Below are positions 22,839-34,831 of a stretch of 64,000 nucleotides of DNA, in pieces. Origin of the DNA: Quillaja saponaria (lineage: Eukaryota; Streptophyta; Magnoliopsida; Fabales; Quillajaceae); contig CM055612.1 of NCBI GenBank assembly GCA_029379385.1, forward strand, positions 1,736,001 to 1,800,000. The letters run 5' to 3'. A program made the translations under genes and the position numbers. Below the pieces are notes generated by a model. That model was not told where the DNA came from, ran no database searches, and saw only the letters and a program-made list of their open reading frames with translations. Position 1 is the first letter of the stretch; each line of letters begins with the position of its first letter.

Positions 22839-25007
22839 CTAAATTCTTGCCATCTCAGTGTTATCCTTGGAATTACTTTCTTCTACCTCCACCTTTTTGT
22901 ATCTATACCAAGAAGCACATAGCAAGTAAAACACAAAATTTACTACACTCAACCCTGACAATAAATAATAGAAGTAGTTCAACTTATCTCTGTTCAAGTT
23001 GTTGCTTGCCAGCCATCCACCACTCACCTTGTTAACTACCTCAACCACCACTGTGCTCGTGTAGTAACCAAATGCGAGCGAACACATTGAGATGGCTGTG
23101 CCAAGTGATTTCATTCCAGCAGAGCTCTCTGCATAGAAAAACTCTAGGAGCCCTACAAAGGTAAACATATCTGCTGCTCCAAAAATAGCATACTGGAATC
23201 CCAGCCAAAACACAGTTATTGGCAAAGGCTCAATACTATCTACCATGTTGTGCTCAATCGCCACTGTCTTGCGGCGAGTTTCCACAGCTCCTGCTACTGC
23301 CATGGAGATGGCTGAGAGAACCAATCCAACTCCAATTCGTTGAAGGTGACGAATTCCGGTGGGTATACCTGTAATTCTACGAGCAAGTGGAACAAAAAAG
23401 CGATCGTATATTGGGATCAAAACAAACATGAATGCCAGTGGGATTACTGGAAGAGAGGGTCCGGGCACCTTGAGTCCCAATATATGTGTGTTCATGGTTG
23501 TACTTTGTTGGATAGAAAATGTTTGGAGTTGAGCCAAACATGTATTCATAAATATGGTGCTAATAATAATTGGTAGCATGCGAAGTAGGATTTTCGTTTC
23601 TTCAACTTGTGTAACTGTGCATAGCCTCCAGGGTCTTGAGGTGATTGATGCTGCTGCATCAGCATTGCCTTTGATAATAGCCGCCCGGTCCAAGAATCTG
23701 GGAATTTTTGTTTCAGATTTAGTTAATTAATTTGCTTGAATCACAAGTAAGCATTACATAAATTTGAGAAGTTTGATAAATATATACCTAAATTGATCTG
23801 TCCTCTGAAGAATCTCATTACTGACCCCTGCTTCTTTGTCATGAATCTCATGTAGTTCCTCTGCACTCTCTGAAATTGCAAGCTTCCGGTTTTGGATCGC
23901 AGCCACGAAAACCTGTTGATTTAACAAACCATGTAGGTAACAAAGATTAGCTTTTGAAATATTCATTTAAATAGCTTTTCTTTTGTGTAGCCATGATAGT
24001 ATAGATACCTGTAGAACACGAAGAAGAGGGCTTCCCTTTGGAACATTGTTACGATACAATGACTTACCCATACATAAAAACAGAACTGCCAACAAGACAG
24101 CAATGGTGGACACAGCAAATCCCCAATCCCATCCTTGGTTTGTGCTTATCCAAACAACCAACGTGACGCCTACTATTGCTCCAATTGTGAGGCTAAACAA
24201 GAACCAGTTGAAGAAGCTTGATAGTGATGCCGCTTCCTTGGGATCCTTTTCATCAAATTGGTCAGCACCTAAGGCTGGCAAAGCCGCCTTTACACCACCG
24301 GTTCCGAGTGCAAGAAGGTATAGACCAGTATAAAGGATTGCTTCCTGGCCACTGTCAACAGATTCACATTGGCTCCTTTTGTTTGGTGCTACATCATTGC
24401 AGGGAAAAGGTCTTAACTGGTGGAAGTGTGCTTGCACAGTGAGGAGCACATATCCCTGCAAGTAAAATTGAAAACCATTATGAATTTCATTCTTCCTCTC
24501 TAAATGGAAAAACAGGGTAACCTGTTTCTCAAGGTGAAAGGGAGGGATGTATAAAGAAACTTAGTGGTACTTACCAACAATTCCACGCAGACAAACAGGA
24601 CACAAGTCTTAAATCTTGACAGATAAGTATCAGAAATGAACCCTCCAACGAGTGTTAGTAAAAACGCAGTTCCCATTAAATTGGTAAGTGTAGTTGCAGA
24701 TTTTGTTAAGCTGAAGTTCATATACCCATAGAAATAAACCACCAAGCTCAGGGCATTGGCAATGAAGGCCATGTTCTCAAGCCCTTCAGTAGCTGCGCGC
24801 ACACACACACACACACACACAGAGGCCAAAAAAAAAGTCAAACTTAAACTGAAAAACCTTAACCCCACTCAATTATTAACCCCCTTCATAAAAAGCAACT
24901 AAAATGCAAAACAGGAAATGGGAATTTCCAATTTAGCTACTACCATATACAAATAGGGTAGCTCTGTTTCCTCCTAGCTTTGTTGCTTGCTTAGGTTGAG
25001 TACCCAT
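22839..25007 (-). CDS. NRT1/PTR family (NPF) transporter, probably NPF4-like
   Basis: A proton-coupled oligopeptide transporter superfamily protein of the plant NPF group. These move nitrate, peptides or hormones across membranes. Minus-strand exons are 25007-24944, 24792-24575, 24455-24009, 23912-23788 and 23697-22839, giving 570 residues. Family markers are GGFISDTYLSRFKT, ALGTGGVKAALPALGADQFDE, FFNWFLFSLTIGA and WLGFQYAIFGAADMFTFVGLLEFFY. The TM1 motif is EGLEN (residues 24-28), lacking the basic residue of the usual ExxER/K; NPF4 members I recall share ExLEN, which with the overall sequence suggests NPF4. Substrate is unknown; abscisic acid or gibberellin transport is known for some NPF4 proteins. 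A 5' UTR intron (25012-25203) is inferred. A (TG)n tract abuts the exon-2 acceptor. Confidence 0.9.
24796..24822 (-). repeat. (CA)n/(TG)n microsatellite at NPF exon-2 splice acceptor
   Basis: On the gene's strand an uninterrupted TG run leads straight into GCGCAG|exon, taking the place of the usual pyrimidine tract. Length changes here could affect splicing. Confidence 0.8.
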
Positions 25008-25299
25008 ATCTCTGCAAATGCCCTGGTGATTGATCAAAAAAGAAACCAATTAACTAACCAAAGTAAATGATGCTTGCTTTCACATTAAAACTTGTAAGCA
25101 AGAACAAAATATGTGACGGTTTTAGTTTGAATTATATAACACTGAAGCTTATATGTCTATAAAAGACCACCTAGAGGTCAAGGAAAAAGAAAATGGAATT
25201 TACCATTTTGTTGAATATCTTTCTAATGTGACCCAAAGGGCAGAAGGAATGGAGAAGGCTTAGTTTGGAGGCAACGTTGGCTGATTGAATCGCTTTGAG

Positions 25300-25307
25300 T
25301 ATATATA
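25300..25307 (-). promoter_or_regulatory. TATA box of the NPF gene
   Basis: A TATATATA core read on the minus strand about 95 bp upstream of the inferred 5' UTR donor at 25204. It is inferred from position and sequence only. Confidence 0.45.
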
Positions 25308-27820
25308 GAGACAGTCACACCAATATTATATCCTTGAAACTGTTAATAATAAGAACATACACTGTTCATATGGCATCTTACAGCTGAAAAACTTGTTAGG
25401 TACAATTTTGTTCTGAATGGGACTCCTTCTCCAACTTATTTGATAAATAATGGATCTTATGTAGGGATTTTTGACTTTATTAGTTGACTCAATTATTATT
25501 ATTATTATTATTTTGTCTGAATATCATAATTAAGCTTCTATTGAGGGTTTCTTTATGCCAACAACATGTTTGAACTGGGAAAATCATAAAGCATGAACTT
25601 AAATAAACGAGTTAAACTAATAATTGCTGTAGTGATGAATGATCTTAATGTAACCCAAGCTGAAGGTTTCATAATTTACAGTTGACTCCTTGAAGGCACC
25701 TTAGCTTAATCAAGATTCTAGACCAGATCAATACCATAATTACCTATTTAAACTTGTGCTTCCTATATATAATTTTTATAGACATATAAGCTTCAGATCA
25801 ATACCATAATTTACATAATTTAGTATGTAATTTTTATATCAATCCAACTTATATAATTTGTGAAAATTAATAAAGGCCTCGTCATTTTTTTGTTGTCTTT
25901 CAACATTTCAATTATGATATACTTGACGGAATAGGGTATGCCTCCACTCATTCAGAAAAAGAAAAAAAATAAAACTCAAACTGTTCTATTTCTGAAACAA
26001 AAACTTTATGAATTTAAGTTTGACATTAGAATAGCAAAATCTATTAATTTCTCCATGTTCATAAATTTGTAAACTTGTCTAGTCACGAATGACTTTACTT
26101 AAATGACCCAGATGTCACCATTTTGGACAGTAGTTTATGGTTTCAACTTTCAATGTTTGTTTCTTTTTTGTTGCTATCTGGAATATTCAAATGTAATTAG
26201 CATCTTTAAGTAATTTATAACTTTCCTTAATTTTAGTAATATAAATTAAGGTGAATAGATTGGTAATTCAATAACTACGACAAAAGAGTAAGACAAAATC
26301 ATACGTTCAAGCTGCAGAAATGAACTCCTTTTTCTTTAAGTTTGAATGGATGTTCTCATTCTACAACTATAGAAAAAATAAATATCATATTATGTTATCA
26401 AGTAAGTATGACTCCTAGTTCATTTCTAACAACAAACTCCATAGAAATTAAACAATTTTTATATGTTTATGTTAGCCATCAATTAATAACATTAACATTA
26501 TAGATGAATATAAGAAAGATTGATTCTGGTTTAACCACCAACGTTCATTGATTAGAGCCATTTATACGACCTACAACACATATCATGTAACCTACTTTAC
26601 TTTGACTACGAAATTATGAATGAATCAGCATCACAACCCAACAGAATAATTAAGGTATAGAGCTTTTAAATAATGAAGAAAGGGTTAGTGATTTCAAAGT
26701 TTACTTATAATTATTGAAGCAGACATCTCCTAATTAAGATGTCAATTACTTGTTGATTTTGTTGATAATCGATCCGTATCTATCTTCTACTTAAAACTAA
26801 AAATTGCACACTTTTCATATTGGTTTACAAAAATCTTGGCTGATTTATAAAATCTTAATGCTTATTCAAACATAATCTTTTACTTTGTTAATTCGTTAAT
26901 ATCTAAATAAATCTCATGTTTTAAATCTCTTTTTCTTAATAAAAGTTACAATTACAAAAATATATATCGAAGTACGGAATAAGCAACCTTCAGATATTAG
27001 TTTAGACTCGTATAAAACAAAAAACTTCACAAAATTAAGGAACAAGTTGTGCTTAGAAGTAAACAATATCAAAACTTGTCTAAAGAGTAGAAGCCAATGT
27101 TCAAATGTTAAATTATTAAGACTGAAGTATCTCTAAATTATTTATGGTCATAATATTTTGAAAACACAAGAAAGAGTATGAACAGAAATAATCAATTTTA
27201 TAATGTACAAAAACAAAATACTATGAGTAAAATATATGCAAGTTTGTTAGAAGGGATATGTCAAGCTTAGCTATTCACAGAAATGTCTTTGTTGGCCTCT
27301 TATCATTGTCATGTTCTAGAAATCGAATTAAATTATAAAATTAACTTTGAATTGCAAGTGATCCCACAAGGTTTACTTTCTTCATCATCATTTAGCAGTT
27401 TATACTCGGATTATCCTTCTGTTGTCAGTGTCAACAATTTTTTTGTGTCAATGGTAAAAAAAATATTATCGATTAACTAAGATTAGATAAATATCAAATT
27501 TCCAAGGACAAACAAGAAAACTGAAAGAGTAAAACCCTAACCCTAACCAATATCAATAAGAAGACTTGAATCCTGCCTTAGCTACGAACAAAACTAGAAA
27601 TAATGATAATCATATGAATTTATGCATAGTAACATTTTAATTTTATACATTGAAAATATTTATTTTATTTTTAAAATAATCTCAAGATTTTTAGTTATTA
27701 AGATCTTGAAATACGGATAGTCTGAAATTAACTAGTTACGAAAATATATATAAGTAAATGAGTCACTCGAAATTCAGTTCTTTTTCGTTATTTTCAAGCT
27801 CTTTTACTTTTTCTCCATTT
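25308..27820. other. AT-rich intergenic region between NPF and serpin
   Basis: No gene was recognised. It contains a (TTA/ATT)n run near 25495-25514 and, at 27531-27548, an AAAACCCTAACCCTAACC telomere-like box. Confidence 0.4.
27531..27548 (+). promoter_or_regulatory. Telo-box-like CCCTAA repeat
   Basis: Two CCCTAA units with a further partial copy. Telo boxes occur in many plant promoters, but this one is about 970 bp from the serpin start, so a regulatory role is uncertain. Confidence 0.35.
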
Positions 27821-28355
27821 CCAAAATTGGGCCATCTTTCTCTTTTTAAAGAGAAGACGACAATGGCCCATCTTTACTTTGTTTTCAGTTCACCCAAAGC
27901 AAAACGAATATGATTACTTCCTATCATGAGAAGAATAGCCACGTAGGCAGCTACGTAACCCATTTCTCACATTCCCAGATTCCAGCGAATGTATGTATAT
28001 CGACATCAGCTGGTTATGTGGTGAAACCAGCTAATTGTAATGTTGTCAATGTGAATGTCGTAACTCTTATATTATTAGTATAAAATTTCTAGATGAGTCA
28101 CTCCCATAACTCAAATATTTTGTTATTTTGGGCCTTTGATCATTGCCATTGCCAAAATTGGGCCTTCTTTCTCTTGTTAAATACAAGCAACAATGGCCCA
28201 TCTATACTTCATTTTCAGTTCAGCCCAAAGTAAAACTAATATGATTCCTTCCCACCACCAGAATAGCCACGTAGGCAGCTACGTAACCCATTTCTCACGT
28301 TATCAGATTCCAGCTAATGTATTTATGTCGACATCAGCTGGTTATGTGGCGAAAC
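27821..28355. repeat. Direct duplication in serpin upstream region
   Basis: Copy A (27821-28036) and copy B (28152-28355) are collinear over about 200 bp with high but imperfect identity, offset by 331 bp. Both start CCAAAATTGGGCC, both contain AATGGCCCATCT, CCACGTAGG...CTACGTAACC, CGACATCAGCTGG and TTATGTGG. The ACGT-core pair resembles bZIP-binding sites. Copy B lies immediately before the serpin start. Confidence 0.8.
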
Positions 28356-28504
28356 CACGTGACTCGGTGATTTTTCGGTAGAACTGTTTCGGTTAATGTA
28401 AGTGCGTTATTCCACCGATGAAGAACCACTGTCATAAGCTCTCGGATTTGCTTTCTCGTGTTTTTCAGAGACTCAAAACTGAGTTCTTGATTATTTCAAC
28501 ACCA

Positions 28505-30645
28505 ATGGACCTCCGTGAGTCGATCAGAAACCAAAGCGACGTCGGTTTGGGCCTCACGAAGTACGTATTGTTGAAAGAAGGGAAGGACAAGAACCTGGTC
28601 TTGTCGCCCTTGTCTATCCATGTTGTGCTTAGCTTGATCGCTGCTGGTTCTAAGGGCCCCACCCTCGAACAATTGCTCTCCTTCCTCAAGACCAAGTCCA
28701 CTGACCACCTCAACTCCTTGGCCTCCGAGCTAGTCGCCGTTGTGCTCGCCGATGGAAGCCCTAGCGGTGGGCCTTGCTTGTCTTTCGCGAATGGCATCTG
28801 GGTCGATAATTCCTTCTCTCTCAAGCCTTCTTTCAAACAGGTTGTCGACACTTCTTACAAGGCCGCTGTTGCTCTAGTCGATTTCCAGACCAAGGTAAAA
28901 TTCCTACACTTTTATCTTTGTCCTGATCGGAACCTCTAGTTTGATTTTGTTACTTAGGTAGCTAGACTAGATGCTCCAAGTTTTTACTTTTTCAGTACCT
29001 ACTTTTCCTTGGCAAACAATGAAAATTGAAACTTAGTAGGAAATTTAGATGTTTTCACTCCATTTCTCTCTAATTTAAGTAATTTCACCTTTACCAGGCA
29101 GCCATTTATTTCAATTTGTCCCTCTATTAGATGAAAATGTAGGAGATAATCATAATTTATAAATCGTGAAGGAAACGATAGTTTATATTATATATATATG
29201 CGTTTTTAATTTCCGAACCAAGTCAAGCTGATACCAAACTTACAGAATATTAGATGCTGTTCCTGGGGGGTTTGGATTTGGTCTGGTTGATCGTTTCCTC
29301 TCCCCATTAGAAAAAACTGAATCTTTTTATATTCCCAGTCCCCAATCCTGTATTTTTGCGTGCTTTTGATAAAAAAAAAAAAAAAACAGAGGAGAGCCTG
29401 TCTTTCTTGTACGAGACTTGTTCGCACTGATACATATTCATGCTAGCCTATTCCTTGCCACTGAAATCGTGTGCCTCATGCACCTATTACTTCTCAGAAA
29501 CTATTTAGAGCACTTGAACTTAAGCTTCTTATTGGGGATGAGCCCGTCACACTTGATCCTTGTGGGTGCCACTAAAATTTTTGTCAGAGGCTGGTGTGAG
29601 TCAATTCCCAATCTTGTATAACCTCCCAAACCTGGACCCTTACTGGAACACCCACCAATTCCACCCTTTGTAACCACTAACTAGTGAATGAATTGAATCA
29701 GGTAAACTATATGTAGTGGTTGGTTACAACACATATAATGAGAACATGAAATCAAAGAATTTCCTGCTGAGTCTGGTAACACAGTAGTTGTCAAGTGCTT
29801 CTGGAGAAATTATATTAACTGACATGCTAATTTTTTCGTTTTCAATGTTGACGGTGGTCTTAAAGGCTGTGGAAGTAACTCATCAAGTAAATTCGTGGGC
29901 TGAAAAGAAGACTGGTGGCCTTATTAAAGAAGTTCTTCCTTCTGGATCAGTTGACATGACAACCAGACTCGTATTTGCAAATGCTATATATTTCAAGGGA
30001 GGGTGGACTAAGAAGTTTGATGCATCAAAAACCAAAGACTATGACTTTCACCTACTCAATGGGAGCTCAGTCAAGGTGCCGTTCATGACCAGCAATAAGA
30101 AGCAGGCTGCAGTAGCCTTTGATGGTTTCAAAGTCCTTGGGCTTCCATATAAACAAGGTGCAGATAAGCGCCAATTCTTTATGTATTTCTTTCTTCCAGA
30201 TGCTAAAGATGGACTGGCTGCATTGGTTGAGAAAATAGGTTCTGAATCAGCGTTCTTAGAACGCCACCTTCCAGTGAAACAAGTGTATTTGGGGAACTTA
30301 AGGATCCCTAAATTTAAAATTTCTTTTGGATTTGAAACTTCTCAAGTGCTGAAGGAACTAGGACTTGAGTTGCCTTTCACCGGTGGTGGTTTGACAGAAA
30401 TGGTGGATTCTCTTATAGGTCAGAACCTATATGTTTCAAGCATATTCCATAAATCCGTGATTGAAGTTAATGAAGAAGGCACAGAAGCTGCAGCTGCCTC
30501 TGGTGCTGTTATATCATTAAGGGGTCTGGATATTGGGCCTGAGATAGACTTTGTAGCTGACCACCCGTTCCTTTTCTTGATCAGAGAAGATAAGACTGGA
30601 ACGGTACTATTCACCGGGCACCTGCTAAATCCTCTGGAAGGTTGA
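28505..30645 (+). CDS. Serpin-ZX (plant serine/cysteine protease inhibitor)
   Basis: A suicide-type protease inhibitor of 389 residues from two exons, 28505-28894 and 29866-30645 (intron 971 bp). The start MDLRESI matches the family's MDxRESI start; in-frame ATGs upstream (for example 28418) would add residues outside the family alignment and were not used. Key parts are [11 protein letters not shown] near the N terminus, the hinge [14 protein letters not shown], the reactive loop ISLRG with predicted P1 Arg349, and [11 protein letters not shown]. AtSerpin1 (At1g47710) has an IKLRG loop with P1 Arg, and inhibits metacaspase 9 and RD21; the same targets are likely here by inference. It has no signal peptide. 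Its order next to LHT8 and OSB genes fits the Arabidopsis cluster. Confidence 0.94.
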
Positions 30646-31448
30646 TCTGCCGAACCGAGAATGTGCAAGAAAAATTTGAAGTAACAAAACTGAGACCTTA
30701 GTAGCTAAAAAGGCTTCTGTTGCTATATCCAAAATAAGATGCATTATGGTTATGACAGTCGATATGTATTTGTGTTAATCATGTTTGTATTGTACCTAAA
30801 AATCTGAGTGTGTTTAGTTTATTTGCCAAGTTGTTTACGCTTCTTATACGTTGTTGACTACTTGACTCACTCCGAATGTTAGCATGGAATCTAGAATAAA
30901 GAATCACGTGAAAATTTTTATGTCTAATGTTTAAAATTTATATTGGAACTTGAATCGTGTGAAAATGGTTGGAGTATTAAATTTGAGATCTGTTGTGATT
31001 TAAATTCTTCATAAACTCGTTTGCAAATACATTGATTTCGTGATCCATTGTTAGTTTTACTTGGATTTGACTATGTTTTTGTTTTCCTTTCATTTTTCAA
31101 AAGTGGATATATTTTCAAATTTTTCTGATCTAACCAAAAGCCTCCTTGCCGTGAACTCTTCCATGGTAAAATGGTTCCAGAGTTTGATAAAACCAAATCT
31201 TTGGATTAGATATATAGTGTAGCCTGATGGGATTTTGTACAAATTAGTTAACTGTAATGTATTTTACTTCTTACTTAATTCGTGTCTTTTAAATGATGTT
31301 ACTGTTACTGATAGAGGTGAAGAATACCAAGACAAGAAGGTTAAATCAATTGTATCTTGGTAGCTAGAAATTTTAATTTATGATATAGGTAGATTTGAAA
31401 TTTGATTATACGTACGGAGATGGCAACGAGAGTAGTATATAAATATGA

Positions 31449-31832
31449 CTTATCTATTATTTTAGTCTTTTAAGATTATATTATTTTTTAGTTTGGTCCA
31501 TCAAGAATTGTTTTTATGTCAATTTTATTTTTCAAGATTCAAAATTTTCAACCAAGTTCTATTCTTCCGTTACATGTTATGGATTAACGAAATAATCACA
31601 CTTGACATAAAAATAATAACCTACATAAGTTATTTATATATTTTGTAAAACTTTTTTTGTTATTTTATCATTAAATTATACATAATAATTTTATTTATAC
31701 ATAATATGATAATAAGAGAATATAAGTTGATCGAAAAATTTTGAATTTTAGAAGATGAAATTAACTGAAAATATTTTTTGATTACTAAATTAGAAACTAA
31801 GACAATCCTAAGGGATTAAAACAATAATTAAG
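31449..31832. mobile_element. Hairpin MITE-like element
   Basis: The outer arms (about 31449-31550 and 31740-31832) are imperfect reverse complements, with shared order TTATTTTAGTC...AAGATT, and CAAAATTTT / AAAATTTTG at the inner edges. It is AT-rich and has no coding capacity. Confidence 0.4.
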
Positions 31833-33138
31833 CCTATAAATATATTAGTGTTAAGAATGTTAAGAATGATGTTTTTGAAAACCCAATTTTGGAGATGTTT
31901 CTTATTTTGTTTTAAATAAGTTAACTCTGAATGAAATATATTTCTTGAAACGTATTTTATGTAATTGTTTACATACAAATTGGAAAAATTAACAAATTAT
32001 TATATAGAATCTTGCATTAATGTAAATATTTTTATCAGATTAGAGAGATAATTTTAAACGCACCATGACCATTAAATAAAAAATTATTAATTTATTATAT
32101 GAGATTTAAATCTTTTTATATTCTTCTTTGAATTCATCATAAATAAGAGAAACAAAATTAATATTTATTTCTTTCACCTACCCACAAGAGCCATGTAGTA
32201 TTGGAGATGATCCAAATCGCATTGTATAGAGTCTTGCACGGTACATGGCATGTCAAGTAATGGGGGAGTTATATACAACTATTAGATAATAAGTTAGTGG
32301 GACATTCACATTGATCTTCATATCTTTGTAAGAATATTTATGCTTTAAATAGGCCTCATTTCTAGAGGTCCTTACCAATTCAAAACCAGTAAGTTTAAAA
32401 TTTTTTGGTCTCTTTATCATTAATTTATGTTTTTTCTTTAAAAGTATATTTATTTTATTACAATTTATTTTAATGCTATTCCTACAATAGAATGATAAAT
32501 TTCTATATCAATTTTACCTTCATTAAAATTTTTTTCTATATTATCCACTATACCTTTTATCTTCATTTAAATTTCATTCATAATTTTACATTAATAAATT
32601 CATATTTTTTACCATCATAAATAGTTAATTTCTAAATTTTTTAAATTAAACTTTGAACCGACAGTTCAAACTCAACTATTTACAATTTTGAATAATAAAA
32701 CTCCATTTGCACGAAAATAAAAGTATAACAAATGTAATCACGTGGCTTTCACATGCAAGCACGAGATTTTAAAATTTTCCGTATAACTGTGGGTCTCTCT
32801 GACTCTGACTACACATTTCCTCTTGTTACCCCTGTTTCGGTTCAATATTACAGACAATGCCACTGACTAGGCAGCTAAACTTTTATCAAAACCTAAGCAC
32901 ATTGATCAAGGTGAGAAAGCCCAAAGTTTTACTTTCTGATAACGAAATGAAAGTAGGCCATTTGTTTCAAAATTGCAAAGATGAGCAAAGATGAATCTTT
33001 GACCACTTGCAAAAGAACTAATAGGCCAAGTATATTTGACCCGAAAAAAAAAAAAAGGGCTAAAGTATATACTTGGATATTGGATAAGGATCTAGACCTT
33101 TTGAGTGGGGTACTCATAGCATGGTTAAAGTACCTTTT

Positions 33139-33228
33139 GGTGGATAAAGATTACTCTGTTTTTCTTTTATCCTTGTAGGGTTTGGTGGATAAAGATTACT
33201 CTTTTTTTCTTTTATTCTTGTAGGGTTG
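33139..33228. repeat. 45-bp tandem duplication
   Basis: Two adjacent units start GGTGGATAAAGATTACTCT and end CTTGTAGGGTT, differing at a few positions. The first unit begins at 33139, the second at 33184. Confidence 0.8.
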
Positions 33229-34831
33229 GCGGGACACAAAGGATATGCGAAGCCCATCAAAGGATTTTAAGATACAGGAGGAGTTAGTGGTATAAAACGA
33301 AACTTAGGAGATGGAATGCAATTGTCATGTCATGTTACACGACAAGGCAGAGAGATATTTGTTAATTTTTCTGAAAAAAGGTCAAGTAACATATCATGAA
33401 ATCTTTGAAAAAGTTGATGGGTGGTGAATTATTGCTTTCATTTTGAGCTTAATCAAATATGATGTAATGATCATTTTAATTATTTGATGGTTGATTTTAG
33501 CTCCATTTGAGTATGATCTAATAAAACGAGATGTCAATTAGGACAAAAATTAGATCATAGACAGACAAAAATAATAGAATTAACTAAGAAAATAAAATAA
33601 TTTTGTATTTTATTAATGCTATTTATGTATTGGTAATCAAATTATACTTCTATCATAAAGAATAAATTTATAATAAAGGATATATTGTTTACCTAATAAC
33701 TCATTGGTTCGTTAAAATTTATAATAAAAAAAATATATCCATTAAGAAAACCTTTTACAAAATGTGCAAAATTTTACTTTAATTTAGCCATGCTTCTTTT
33801 TTTTTGTTGACGCTATATCATACTTTCTTAAATTTTCTTTTTCTTTGTTTTCCAAAGAAAGTAAAAGAAAATAAACCATACATTATAGCCAAAAAGTATT
33901 TAACAACCTTCTCATTAAGAAAGCTAAAAGCATTACCTACATAAATATGGTAGACTAATTGGTTGGAGTGTAGGCTGTTACAGATTGGGAAAATCCCTGT
34001 GTATATCCTTAAAATGAAAAGTTTAAAATTATGGTCAGTAACATGCACCATCTATGATTTATGCATTATTACAATTTTATTTCACTAAAATAATGAAAAA
34101 TTTTAATGGGTAAAGATAGAAATAGAAGAAGAGTTTATGGAATATATCTTTCTTATTTTCTTAATATACTTTTGAGATAAACAAATAATTTCGAAAGTCC
34201 AATTATTGAAATTTAAGATTTTTCATTGAAACAATATTTCTAAGAAAATGAATTAAGATAAATAGTTGGAAAAGAAGAGTCTAGAGAAAGGGATGGCAAA
34301 ATCGTTAATTGTAGAAAAAGTAGAATGCTAAACTGGAAAGGCTGGACTTGCAGGGAAGTCTGTTTGAACGCCTCCAATTGAATGCAAATGAATTCTCAGA
34401 ACACGACAACCATAGCATAATACTAAAAAAAAAAAAAACTCTCTTTCTTTCTACAGTCTGCTATTTTTCTCTGTATTTTTATGGGAAAAAGGAGCAGAAG
34501 CTTTATTTAATTCATTACCATAAAATAAAATGATAAAAGCAAAACCAATTAAATAAACCAAATGGACCACCTCCATAGCTGATGAGACCTCAACTTCACT
34601 TTATCTATTTTCCAATCTTGAACAAATTTTTCTCTGATTTTCGTTTATTGTATATTGTACTTTTCTTCTTTTCAAATTTTTTATCTCATGATTCTCTGTT
34701 TGGGTCGGTGATTTTGAACTGGAAGAAAGGTTTTGTTTTTATCTAGGAAAGTACAAAGCATCTGAGAAACAAGAAGGGAGAGAAGAAGAGAAAAGCAGCA
34801 AAAAAAAGAGAAAATTTGAGATAATTAGAAA

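Larger units (their letters stand above)
30646..34831. other. Long AT-rich intergenic region
   Basis: The first 150 bp are presumed serpin 3' UTR. It contains a hairpin MITE-like element at 31449-31832 and a 45-bp tandem duplication at 33139-33228. The last 200 bp are the presumed NAT promoter and purine-rich 5' leader. No gene was seen. Confidence 0.4.

Noticed and set aside
28418..28504. An upstream in-frame ATG extending the serpin by 29 residues
   Set aside because: The family start MDxRESI aligns with the ATG at 28505, and the extension has no support in known plant serpins.
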